Below, in pieces: positions 18,332 through 26,227 of a DNA stretch of 64,000 bases. The position numbers and the translations under genes were made by a program. Under the pieces are notes generated by a model, which did not search any database, was not told where the DNA came from, and saw nothing but the letters and a program-made list of their open reading frames with translations. The number at the start of each line of letters is the position of its first letter. The first letter of the stretch is position 1. The stretch is from Aliterella atlantica CENA595 (GTDB taxonomy: Bacteria; Cyanobacteriota; Cyanobacteriia; Cyanobacteriales; Chroococcidiopsidaceae), in assembly GCF_000952155.1 (NCBI RefSeq), contig NZ_JYON01000002.1:186001-250000 (forward strand), read 5' to 3'.

Positions 18332-20065
18332 TTATTGACTGAGTGGAACCCTATATATATTTGAGTTTGGCAATCTTTGAGGATCTTTTCTATACTGTAC
18401 CCATTGCTTTGACCACTGTTTCCTAATTCCAGGAGTATCCTTTTTAACCCCATGTAAGTTCCAATCTTTATTGAAGTAATTTAGATTTACACCCTCTAAC
18501 CACTCGTTAACAAGTATAGAAATTTCTTCTACATTGTCTATTCCTTTACGGCGTTCACACAAATACTGAAAGAAATCAGCAGACAAAATCTTTAATGATG
18601 TATGATTGAAAAGATTTGAGCGTTTGGGATCTCCCCAGTAATTCCATTCTTTATTGTCGCTAGTATCAGATAATTTATCGCGTACTAAAGTCCAAAAAGC
18701 AATAAATACGTCACGCCAAGGACCATCAAGACTACGCCAGTATGCGAAAGCATCTTGGTAGTCATCAGGATTTGATTCTTGAACAATCATAGATTCATGT
18801 AGATAAGAACGCTTCCATTTATCTGCATAATCTACACTGTCATGGAACAATTTACCGTCTTTTAATTCACGAAAAATTCTTATTATGGAACCCAGAACAT
18901 TTGCTTTGAGATTGTTTTTGTTATCAGAATTAAGACCTCTTTCAACCAACCCATAGAACGGACTTTTCGGATATCTCGTCATAAAGGTGACTGCTCTTGA
19001 TTCTTCAAGCTTAATGCCAGCAGCTTCAAGCCTAACTGAAACCCTATCTAATTCTTTGTTAGATAGGCTAGTAGATATAATTGTTCCTAATAAAGCAGCT
19101 TTTATGGGTGTTGCTTTCTGATTTACAACGACAAATTGAAATACTTGCTCTGCTGGATCGTTATTCATTAACAATGATATAGCAAGTTTTCGAGCCGCTT
19201 TTGTTTCTATTTCTTGTTGAGCGTCTTCAGGAGAAAGGTTGTCATTAATAATTGCATTCTCTATATATTTTTGATATTTATCATCCGTATTAACTAATGC
19301 TTTTGCTGAAGTAACGGCTGCTCGAAGTCTATGCTGTCCATCTACAACAACTATTGGGCGTAAAAATGATATGATTGCATCTTTGGAATAGTCAAGAAAC
19401 TTATCTTCATCAAAATCATCTTTTATTTCATCTAGTACACAAATATATGCGGCTATTTCTTGCCAAAAATCTAGTATGTGAGATTCATCAGTCAAAGATA
19501 TTCCTAAGCTTTCTTCATCTTCTGAGTTTTCCTGTTCATTGGTAAGCTCAGGTAATTCATCTAAATTGTTCTGAACACTTTTTTCAATTGCGGCTCGTTG
19601 CTTTAACTCCTTAATCAGTTTATCTGGTACTGGCTCAGTAGAAATTTCTGGGACTCTACGCTCTAAATCCGCTTTTACTCTTTTTAAAAGTTCCAACAAA
19701 CTATATTTTTCATGCTCGTCAGTAGTAATCGATATAAACCCATGCTGTATATTTTCATCTAAATCATCTTCACTTTCACTTGGCTCAAATTTTACCTCCC
19801 ATTTATCATATTGGCGTAAAGCACACAGCAAAGGATTCTGAACTATATTTTGTTCATTTCGATAGAATTCACTAATTTCTTTTATACGTTTCTTATTCTC
19901 TTCTCTCTGGAAGCCAGTAGTTTCTTGACCTTGTTCTCCAATTTTCTTTTTTTGTGGAACTCCCGCCCACATATCAATTTCTATAGCAGAAGCAGCGAAT
20001 AATACCAACCAATCACCAGAATTTGTTTGCTTGATGCGAACTGCTTTATATCTAAATTTAGACAT
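18332..20065 (-). CDS. dndB: DndB-like DGQHR-domain protein, enlarged form
   Basis: DndB proteins carry a DGQHR motif and repress dnd transcription. This 577-residue protein has the motif at 242-246 (VVVDGQHRLRAA) and an N-terminal segment GFQREENKKRIKEISEFYR at 51-69 typical of the fold. Canonical DndB is nearer 360 residues. The extra length includes an acidic stretch of roughly 120 residues between these two motifs (about 92-225) and a long C-terminal part (about 400-577). It lies 17 bases after Dnd-associated gene 4 and 11 bases before the HNH gene. It could instead be a DGQHR homologue with another role; the symbol is given by position. Confidence 0.75.
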   Translation of the reverse strand: MSKFRYKAVRIKQTNSGDWLVLFAASAIEIDMWAGVPQKKKIGEQGQETTGFQREENKKRIKEISEFYRNEQNIVQNPLLCALRQYDKWEVKFEPSESEDDLDENIQHGFISITTDEHEKYSLLELLKRVKADLERRVPEISTEPVPDKLIKELKQRAAIEKSVQNNLDELPELTNEQENSEDEESLGISLTDESHILDFWQEIAAYICVLDEIKDDFDEDKFLDYSKDAIISFLRPIVVVDGQHRLRAAVTSAKALVNTDDKYQKYIENAIINDNLSPEDAQQEIETKAARKLAISLLMNNDPAEQVFQFVVVNQKATPIKAALLGTIISTSLSNKELDRVSVRLEAAGIKLEESRAVTFMTRYPKSPFYGLVERGLNSDNKNNLKANVLGSIIRIFRELKDGKLFHDSVDYADKWKRSYLHESMIVQESNPDDYQDAFAYWRSLDGPWRDVFIAFWTLVRDKLSDTSDNKEWNYWGDPKRSNLFNHTSLKILSADFFQYLCERRKGIDNVEEISILVNEWLEGVNLNYFNKDWNLHGVKKDTPGIRKQWSKQWVQYRKDPQRLPNSNIYRVPLSQ

Positions 20066-20082
20066 TTTAAAGTATTATTAAT

Positions 20083-20547
20083 TTATAAAAATTTTGTTAA
20101 ATCAAAACTTACTTGTTCAGATTTTTTCCTAAATCTTTCTGATATTAAAAATAATGCAAGCCTTTCTGTATAATCAACTGCACCTCGTAATTCCTCTCGC
20201 ATTATTTCCAGTCCACCGTTAGCATATTCTTCAAATAAATGAGTTCGCATTGTATCAAATTCTTCATTATAAGATAAGATTTTTATTTCCCTACTATCCA
20301 TAATTGCTATTAGTTTAATTAAAACATCGTAACTTTTACTCAAAAAATGTTCTTGTCCAATAGGTGCTGGTTCTTGTTGCGAAATTTCCCCCAATGGCGA
20401 ACGTTTATTAAACTTTGCTCCTAATGCTGCTGCAAATGCTATTACATCAGCATAAGTTTGAAAAGGTGCAGTTTTATTATCTGATACTATTAAATCTTTT
20501 ACTAAGGTTGCTTTATCTTTTGCAACTCTAATTCTGTTCGCAGCCAT
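20083..20547 (-). CDS. Dnd system-associated protein 4
   Basis: A 154-residue protein that I recognise as the family called dnd system-associated protein 4, repeatedly found next to dnd genes. Marks are the N-terminus NRIRVAKDKATLVKDLI, the segment PFQTYADVIAFAAALGAKF, and EYANGGLEIMREEL near residue 110. Its molecular function is unknown. It is the first gene of the dnd run, 17 bases before the DGQHR gene, with a perfect inverted repeat 45 bases upstream of its start. The protein is mostly helical, without signal peptide or catalytic motif. Confidence 0.8.
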   Translation of the reverse strand: MAANRIRVAKDKATLVKDLIVSDNKTAPFQTYADVIAFAAALGAKFNKRSPLGEISQQEPAPIGQEHFLSKSYDVLIKLIAIMDSREIKILSYNEEFDTMRTHLFEEYANGGLEIMREELRGAVDYTERLALFLISERFRKKSEQVSFDLTKFL

Positions 20548-20591
20548 TATTATGATACCTGATTTTGTAAAAAATTAGCGTATTAGTAAGT

Positions 20592-20606
20592 GAACAATAG
20601 TTGTTC
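20592..20606. promoter_or_regulatory. Perfect inverted repeat upstream of the dnd operon
   Basis: GAACAA-TAG-TTGTTC is a perfect 6-bp inverted repeat with a three-base spacer, 45 bases before the first gene of the dnd run. It contains GAAC and GTTC, the core known to be phosphorothioated by some DndCDE systems. It could be the operator for the DGQHR protein, or simply a modification site; neither is shown by the sequence. Confidence 0.5.
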
Positions 20607-20727
20607 CTCTACCGCGATGAGTGTTGTATTTAGCAAATCTTTGTACTGAATAGACTTTTATCTCAATACAATTTTTAGTTTAGCTGCTTTCTAAGCTTAT
20701 TTGTTCAGAAATACGATCGCCCCACAC

Positions 20728-20949
20728 TTAAAGAAACAAATCATCTACTGCCATAACCCACCCTGGTAAAGCAGGTTCAGCTTCCGCCATATTGCCACGA
20801 TAATATATTTGCGGCTGTTTGGGATTGCTAGCACGATATACCCTTACAACTTCCTCATTAAGAACATCTACATCCCACACAACTAACGTACCTGCGGTAA
20901 AATAATCCTTGCGCTTAGATGCGATCGCCTATCCTTCACGAAATGCCTC
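20728..20949 (-). pseudogene. Remnant of a Uma2-family endonuclease gene
   Basis: The minus strand encodes the C-terminal part of a Uma2 (DUF820, PD-(D/E)XK fold) protein: KRKDYFTAGTLVVWDVDV, then RVYRASNP and a terminal EPALPGWVMAVDDLF before the stop at 20728-20730. A TAG at 20929-20931 interrupts the frame just after EAFREG, and no start or N-terminal half is present before the toxin gene. Uma2 genes are very abundant in cyanobacteria and often decay. The rest of the 425-base gap (20548-20727) holds the dnd upstream region and no gene. Confidence 0.75.
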
Positions 20950-20972
20950 AAGCAACCTGTACTAAGGATAAT

Positions 20973-21320
20973 TTATAAACCAAACGTTTTTTTCAAAGCT
21001 ATATCGACTTGCGCCATAATCGGACAATCACCAATTACTCTGTCTACTTTTCGATCTTGTACAGTAGCTAGATTATCAACCATTACTACAGAATCAGTCA
21101 CCAATCCCATCTGCTTACATACAGAACTGTTATTGTAAATTCTTACTCGCGTTGCTCCCGTTCTGCTTAAGTTAGAAGTTATTAGTGCTACGATACGTTG
21201 GCGTATTTGAGTATTTACGTCATTAGCCTGAACTACTAAAGCAGGGCGCTTCTTATAATTGAGTAAATCTGAGTTAGGGTATAACACCAAAATTACATCA
21301 CCTCACTTATATTTCGTCAT
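20973..21320 (-). pseudogene. PemK/MazF-type toxin with an in-frame stop at codon 6
   Basis: Family members are ribonucleases that cut mRNA. The frame from ATG 21320 reads MTKYK, then TGA (21303-21305), then GDVILVLYPNSDLLNYKKRP. The expected residue at the stop is usually Arg of the conserved RGD-like start, so a single CGA or AGA to TGA change explains it. The rest (ALVVQANDVN, LSRTGATRV, VMVDNLATV) is intact to the normal end. The start overlaps the antitoxin stop by 14 bases, as usual for such pairs. Restart at TTG 21290 would drop the first beta strand. The toxin is therefore probably silent, unless the stop is read through. Confidence 0.8.
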
Positions 21321-21510
21321 AAGCTTCCATACCAGGTACATCCCAGTCATCTTTAAATGACTTCAATCGATGATATGTCTCTTCTATCTCTGCTGCTGTC
21401 CATCCTAAGTCGCTAGTTAGCAGTTGATTTTTGTTTTCATCTGTACAGAGATCGCTATCTGATTCGGCTGGGTTTACAATATTCTGAGTCTCAATATCTT
21501 TGCTTTGCAT
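21307..21510 (-). CDS. Antitoxin partner of the PemK/MazF-type toxin
   Basis: A 67-residue acidic protein directly before, and overlapping, the toxin frame. The C-terminal half (SDLGWTAAEIEETYHRLKSF, then DDWDVPGMEAYDEI) resembles small cyanobacterial antitoxins that precede PemK/MazF genes. The N-terminal half is acidic and probably disordered; no DNA-binding fold is obvious. It lies 50 bases after the SMC ATPase gene on the same strand. With the toxin frame broken, its retention may reflect recent loss or use in regulation. The family call comes mainly from context. Confidence 0.65.
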   Translation of the reverse strand: MQSKDIETQNIVNPAESDSDLCTDENKNQLLTSDLGWTAAEIEETYHRLKSFKDDWDVPGMEAYDEI

Positions 21511-21560
21511 AAATATCCTCTACTTTTAACCTTTTATTTGTGTCTATAGCTGGAGACGAA

Positions 21561-23627
21561 CTAACCATTACGTTCTACCTCTATGACTTCGGTGTATTCA
21601 AATTCGTTTGGGCTTTGCTTGACTAATGGATAGCGATCGCCGTTTAATTCTATTGAGTCTTGTTCACAATCTAATTTAGGCGAATTGTAGACAAGTATGT
21701 ATTCTTTCCCAATGTTATTTGCCATTTCTTGGGCAACTTCCCCCCGCCATTGTGTTTTAGTTACTAATACAACTAATTGATTAGCTAAATTAGGTATTGT
21801 TTTAGCAATTTGTCGTCGATAAATTTCGTCTAAACTGCCAAATGGAGAATCCATAACTACAGGAAATGTACTGCTATCTGGTCCCATTAATAGTTTGTTT
21901 TCACTCCATTCTCTTACTCTGTCGATGATTGCTCCGATAAATGATAAACTAAGTATTTGATTTTCGCCTGTAGATGCTGGAACTGTTGCTTCTTGCCAGG
22001 TTGTATTTTCCACTAATGTTAGTTCGTATTTCTCGCTTAGTTTGGGAATGTATGGAGTAAAAGAAATTTGACTAAATATCTCTTGTACTCGCTTTTCTAA
22101 TAGCAGGCGAAAGTGTTGCTCTAAGCGTGTTCTTACTTCAGTTAGTCGTTCAACTGCATCTTGCGCTGCTGTGATTCTGCGTTGCGCTAATGCTTGTCTA
22201 TCTTCGTTCATTTTATGCTTGGCGACTTGCTTGACTAAACTAGCAATTTCTGCATTAATATCGTCAGTTTTCTGCTGGTTTGCTCCTTGTTCTAAAATTA
22301 ATTCTCTAATTGCTTCTTCAGTTGTATCTAATCGTTTCTGTAATTGCTGTACGTCTTCGTTAGGGTAGTTTTTCAGTTTTTCTCTAATGTCGTCTAAATG
22401 AGTTTCAACTCTGGAAATTTCACTACGGTAATGGGTAATATTAACTTGCTGTTTGTCTACTTCTTGCCAAAATTCAGGTACTTGCTTATCAATTTCATCT
22501 ACCTGCGCGCCCATGCGAATAGCTGTTTCTTCTACATCTGAAGAACCTGCTTTATCTAACCAAGATTGGACTAAGTGATGGGCATGAGTTCCGTCTACTA
22601 ATTCTGCACCACAAATACAACGTTGCTGATTTAGTAAGTCGCCAACAAATTGTTTTTTAATTCCTGTTGGCAGTTCTCCTTTTGTCCGTAATCCATCGAT
22701 AATATTTCTAAACTCTGCTGTTATGTCTGATAGTAAAACTGTATAACCCCGTGTAGAAATTGCTCTTTTTAACGCATCTTTGGCAGTTTTTAGCTGTTCT
22801 CTTAAAGTTTTGCGCTGTTGTTCTAGTTCGTCGCGCAGGCGTTGTAGTTCGTCTGCACCGCTTAGTTCTAATAAGCGATCGCCTATTGTTTTTTTGACTT
22901 CTGTTTGCGATGCTAGTTCTATGCTAATTTCGCGATCGCGTGCTTGAATATCTGCAATTTGCTTTTCTAGTTTTTCCTGTTCTCGCAATAGTTTCCTAGT
23001 TTCCGAGTCGCCAATTGCTTTCAATTCGTCTTCTAATGTTCTTTTAGCGGCTTTTAAATGGTCTATTGCCCGATTTAATACTTTTACGCCTAATAATTCT
23101 TTGGTTGCTTCGGCAATCTCGGTTTTTTTATCATCTCTAACTATTCGTTCAATTCTTTCTCCGTCAAAGAAGAAGTATTGATACAATGTCTCTGGTAAAA
23201 TTCGCCCGATGATGTCTTCTGGTAGTTGTTGAGATAGCAACCAGCGCCCGTCGTCTCCAGCTATATATGGGTATAGTTCGCTTTTGCTGTGTTCTACTTT
23301 GTCTGGGTTTCTGTAGGCGCGACATAGCCTTCTGAAGCGGTAGCGTTTATTATCGTGTTCAAAGTCTATTTCTACCCAGCATTCTACTGGTTGCCCTATT
23401 GCAGCTTCGCTAATTGCTCTTTTGTTGACTAATTGTTCTTCTACTGCAAAGGCTGCGGTGAATTTTTCGTATAGTACCCAGGTGAAGGCGTTTAGTAGGG
23501 TGGTTTTACCGGAACCGTTGTTGCCGTGAATTATGGTGGTGTTTTGTTCTCCTGATGAGAGGATGATTTCTGGGGTTTTGTTGTAAAACTGACGGAAGTT
23601 ACATAGTTGTATTGACATCAATCTCAT
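21561..23627 (-). CDS. DndD-like SMC/Rad50-type ATPase
   Basis: A 688-residue ATPase with Walker A HGNNGSGKTT at 34-43, coiled coils at about 190-290 and 385-520, a hinge-like cysteine motif RCICGAEL at 336-343, a signature-like STGENQ at 552-557, and Walker B FPVVMDSPFGSLDE at about 588-601. The FFFDGERIERI segment (152-162) is also found in DndD-type proteins. Its start overlaps the stop of the small gene upstream by four bases (ATGA), which supports translational coupling and this start. It is not the dndD of the modification operon, which is at 13577. A role in sensing or restricting DNA is plausible but unproven. Confidence 0.88.
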   Translation of the reverse strand: MRLMSIQLCNFRQFYNKTPEIILSSGEQNTTIIHGNNGSGKTTLLNAFTWVLYEKFTAAFAVEEQLVNKRAISEAAIGQPVECWVEIDFEHDNKRYRFRRLCRAYRNPDKVEHSKSELYPYIAGDDGRWLLSQQLPEDIIGRILPETLYQYFFFDGERIERIVRDDKKTEIAEATKELLGVKVLNRAIDHLKAAKRTLEDELKAIGDSETRKLLREQEKLEKQIADIQARDREISIELASQTEVKKTIGDRLLELSGADELQRLRDELEQQRKTLREQLKTAKDALKRAISTRGYTVLLSDITAEFRNIIDGLRTKGELPTGIKKQFVGDLLNQQRCICGAELVDGTHAHHLVQSWLDKAGSSDVEETAIRMGAQVDEIDKQVPEFWQEVDKQQVNITHYRSEISRVETHLDDIREKLKNYPNEDVQQLQKRLDTTEEAIRELILEQGANQQKTDDINAEIASLVKQVAKHKMNEDRQALAQRRITAAQDAVERLTEVRTRLEQHFRLLLEKRVQEIFSQISFTPYIPKLSEKYELTLVENTTWQEATVPASTGENQILSLSFIGAIIDRVREWSENKLLMGPDSSTFPVVMDSPFGSLDEIYRRQIAKTIPNLANQLVVLVTKTQWRGEVAQEMANNIGKEYILVYNSPKLDCEQDSIELNGDRYPLVKQSPNEFEYTEVIEVERNG

Positions 23628-23788
23628 TGCACTTCTTCCTTGATGATTTTGAGGATGTCGTCGTTGATGTTGCGCGGAAATTTCATGTAGAGTTTGTCTT
23701 TTTCGGCTTGTAAGACTCGTTCGATGATTTGCTGGATTTGTGGTGGGGCGCTGGTTATTGGTTGTTGGATGTTGTTGATGTCATTCAT
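23624..23788 (-). CDS. Small protein coupled to the SMC-like ATPase, function unknown
   Basis: A 54-residue protein from ATG 23788 (MNDINNIQQPITSAPPQIQ), with helical IERVLQAEKDKLYMKFPRNI and an end of IIKEEVQ. The frame extends ten residues further upstream into a repeat-like sequence, but the ATG is the likelier start. Its stop overlaps the ATPase start by four bases, the classic arrangement for subunits made in fixed ratio. No known domain is recognised. The conserved-looking KLYMKFPR core suggests a docking peptide or small subunit for the ATPase; this is inference. Confidence 0.65.
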   Translation of the reverse strand: MNDINNIQQPITSAPPQIQQIIERVLQAEKDKLYMKFPRNINDDILKIIKEEVQ

Positions 23789-23951
23789 GAAGACGAACCG
23801 CGAAGACGCGAAGGACACGAAGGAAGGGAGGAAAGAGAAGCTATTATTTTAGCTGGGTTATATAGTAAAAAGCGTAATAGTTAAGATGTTAGTAAATGTC
23901 TCAAACCATGATGGGAGTAAGCATTACATTATCTTTTTGACTTTTGACTTT
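23789..23951. repeat. Intergenic repeat-like stretch between small gene and helicase
   Basis: GACGAACCGCGAAGACGCGA at 23790-23809 with its GAAGGA-rich continuation resembles a dispersed cyanobacterial intergenic sequence; a related piece (GACGAACCGCGTTCGCGA) lies at 13516-13533 between dndE and dndD. Near 23935-23955 there are three copies of a TTTTGAC-like unit. No gene is seen here. Confidence 0.5.
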
Positions 23952-25430
23952 TTATAAGTCTAGGAGTCCGTATTGTTGTTGGAGGGTTATTAGGGTTTTT
24001 CTGGCTTCTCCGGCGTTGTCTGCTAAGTCGGCAAATTCTATGAAGCGTTTTAGTTCTTTTTTGAGGAGGTTGCGTTCTACTTCCCAGGTTTGTCTGTCTA
24101 GTTCTGGGGGCATTACTATGGTGTCAAATAGGGTGGCGCGTTGTTTGCCTGGATGTGGGCGGAGAATTCTGCCTCGGCGTTGAATGAATTGGCGCGGGTT
24201 GCTACTGCTGGCTAAAATTACGGCTGTTTGTATTGCTGGGATGTCTACGCCTTCATCTAAGCATCTGATAGCTACTAAGCCTTGTAAGTCTCCGTCGGCA
24301 AATTGTTTACGTAGTTCTTCGCGCTGGGATAGGGATGTTTCGGCTGTGTAGGTGTTGACTCTGTAGCCTAGTTCTGAACCTAGTAGTTTGACTACTGCTG
24401 CTATCTGGCGACTGCTTTGTTTGCCGATCGCTCCTTCTTGCGTACCATCTCCGCAGTAAAATAAGGTGTGGGTTGTGTCGAGGCGATTTTGCATTAGTTG
24501 GCGCAAGGCTTGGAGTTTGTTGGCTGCTGCACCTACTAATCTTGCTCTTTGCATTAATAATGCTGTCAGGGCATTGTTGTTTTTGGGGCTGTTGTCTTCC
24601 GAACTTAGTATCCAACCGATTTTTGTGGTGATTCGGGCGTAGGCGTATGCTTCGGATTCTGTTAAGTCTACGAGAATTGGGTAATATAAATAATGGACTA
24701 ATGCACCTTGAGCGATCGCATCTCGTAATGTTAGTTCTGGTGATAGGACAGAACCGAAGTAGTCAAATATAAATTCTGTACCTTGTTCGTCGAAATATCG
24801 TTCTGGGGTGGCAGATAAGCCTAGACGTAAGCCGATGTTGCGGGGTAAGCTTTGTTCTAGTTTGGGTGCGCCTAAGTTATGTACTTCGTCTCCAATAATT
24901 AAGGTTTTTTCGGGAAAGTATTTTAGCTGTGTCTGCAAGCCTCCCATTAAGGTTGAGTTTGTAGTGATGATGGTGAGAAATGGTTGGCTGTGCGATCGCA
25001 CGTTGTATAGTTGGCTAGATAATTGGCTTTGCCAGTTGTGGACGCTTTCAAAGGCTAGTAGCGGCTTTAAGCTAAATTTTTCACATTCTCTTGCCCACTG
25101 ACTTACTAGATGGCGGTAGGGGCAGACTATTAATAATACTTGTAAGCCTATTTTCTGATATAGTTCGCTGGCAATAGCTAGGGCGGTAATTGTTTTACCG
25201 CTACCCGTTGCCATTTTTAATGTACCTCTACCTTGGTTGGCAAACCAGCTAGCGACTGCTTGTTCTTGATACTGCCTTAGTTGAATTGATGGCGGTATTT
25301 TTGGACATCCTGGCGGCGATACAAGGTAGTTGCTTTTATGTTCTGCAACTAATAGTTTGAGTAAGTTTTTCCTTGGCGCTTGGGGATATTCTACAGGCAG
25401 TCGCTTGGCTAGATTTTGCGTTAGATACAT
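23952..25430 (-). CDS. DEAD/DEAH-box helicase, probable Dnd-linked restriction factor
   Basis: A 492-residue superfamily 2 helicase: RQYQEQAV Q-motif-like entry (about 52-59), Walker A MATGSGKT (73-80), Walker B DEVH (181-184), motif III SATP (206-209), and motif VI QFIQRRGRILRPH (414-426). No nuclease domain is visible after the helicase core; the C-terminus is helical. I recall a family named DNA phosphorothioation system restriction enzyme made of such helicases clustered with dnd genes, and this protein fits it in size and location. It lies 53 bases after lexA on the same strand and could be read from the lexA promoter. Confidence 0.82.
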   Translation of the reverse strand: MYLTQNLAKRLPVEYPQAPRKNLLKLLVAEHKSNYLVSPPGCPKIPPSIQLRQYQEQAVASWFANQGRGTLKMATGSGKTITALAIASELYQKIGLQVLLIVCPYRHLVSQWARECEKFSLKPLLAFESVHNWQSQLSSQLYNVRSHSQPFLTIITTNSTLMGGLQTQLKYFPEKTLIIGDEVHNLGAPKLEQSLPRNIGLRLGLSATPERYFDEQGTEFIFDYFGSVLSPELTLRDAIAQGALVHYLYYPILVDLTESEAYAYARITTKIGWILSSEDNSPKNNNALTALLMQRARLVGAAANKLQALRQLMQNRLDTTHTLFYCGDGTQEGAIGKQSSRQIAAVVKLLGSELGYRVNTYTAETSLSQREELRKQFADGDLQGLVAIRCLDEGVDIPAIQTAVILASSSNPRQFIQRRGRILRPHPGKQRATLFDTIVMPPELDRQTWEVERNLLKKELKRFIEFADLADNAGEARKTLITLQQQYGLLDL

Positions 25431-25483
25431 TTATATGGAGGACGCGGCTATAAAATAATTGCAGGTAATATTTAATACCTTAA

Positions 25484-26089
25484 TTAGTTATAACCGCGCC
25501 AAACTCCAATTAGCGATCCTTGTACTTGTACTTGTATTGCGTCAACTTCAATCGGCTGGTATTTGACATTTGCTGGCTTGAGGGTAACGCGATCGCCCCG
25601 CCGATAAAAGTGCTTTAATGTTGTACCGTGTCCGTCTACCATCGCGGCGACTATTGTGCCGTTTTTGAGTTGATCCGGTTCTGGTACGGGCTGCAATAGC
25701 ACTAAATCGCCTTCGGTAATGTGCTCGTCAATCATGCTGTCTCCTACTACCCTTAAAGCAAAGGTTTGAGGTGGAACAAATTGATTGAGAAAGTCTAAAT
25801 GCTCTACAGTGTCAGTAAATGGTTCGATTAAACCACCTGCTGCGATCGCTCCTAATACGGGTACTCCTTGGCGAATATTTTGGCAAATTCGCAGCGTTCT
25901 AGCTTTGCCTTCTGTCCATTCTATATACCCTTTTGCTCGTAAATGTTCCAAACGACTTTGTACGGGCGCTGGAGATTTTAATTGCATCGCTTGCATCATT
26001 TGTCTAATTGACGGTGCGTGCTGGCGAGTACGGACGTAATCTACTAACCAGTCATATAATTGTTTTTGAGCTTCTGTTAGCGGTTCCAT
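25484..26089 (-). CDS. lexA: SOS repressor LexA
   Basis: LexA represses DNA-damage genes and cuts itself when RecA filaments form. The 201-residue protein has the N-terminal winged helix (LTEAQKQLYDWL through RAKGYIEW), the cleavage pair Ala84-Gly85 in LGAIAAGGLIEP, catalytic Ser118 in VVGDSMID, and Lys159 in TTLKHF. All residues needed for self-cleavage are present, unlike in some cyanobacteria such as Synechocystis. A perfect LexA box lies 36 bases upstream, indicating self-control. The helicase gene follows closely on the same strand. Confidence 0.95.
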   Translation of the reverse strand: MEPLTEAQKQLYDWLVDYVRTRQHAPSIRQMMQAMQLKSPAPVQSRLEHLRAKGYIEWTEGKARTLRICQNIRQGVPVLGAIAAGGLIEPFTDTVEHLDFLNQFVPPQTFALRVVGDSMIDEHITEGDLVLLQPVPEPDQLKNGTIVAAMVDGHGTTLKHFYRRGDRVTLKPANVKYQPIEVDAIQVQVQGSLIGVWRGYN

Positions 26090-26124
26090 GAATATGTAAA
26101 GGGCGGTAATATAAAAATCCCTCT

Positions 26125-26138
26125 AGAACATTCGTACT
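26125..26138 (-). promoter_or_regulatory. LexA (SOS) box upstream of lexA
   Basis: On the minus strand, AGTACGAATGTTCT matches RGTACNNNDGTWCB at every position. It ends 36 bases before the lexA start codon, where it would cover the promoter. This is the expected autoregulatory site. Confidence 0.85.
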
Positions 26139-26227
26139 ACAAAAATGCCCTTAATGACAAAATAATCAAGGGAAAAATTAAAAAATTTATGTTTTTTCTC
26201 TAAATTAGCCAAAAGCGATCGCTATTT

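Noticed and set aside
13102..26227. dndA, dndF, dndG and dndH
   Set aside because: I looked for a cysteine desulfurase (PLP-lysine) gene and for DndFGH-like ATPase, helicase and partner genes. The only helicase and ATPase present do not have DndFGH order or size, so no such call is made.
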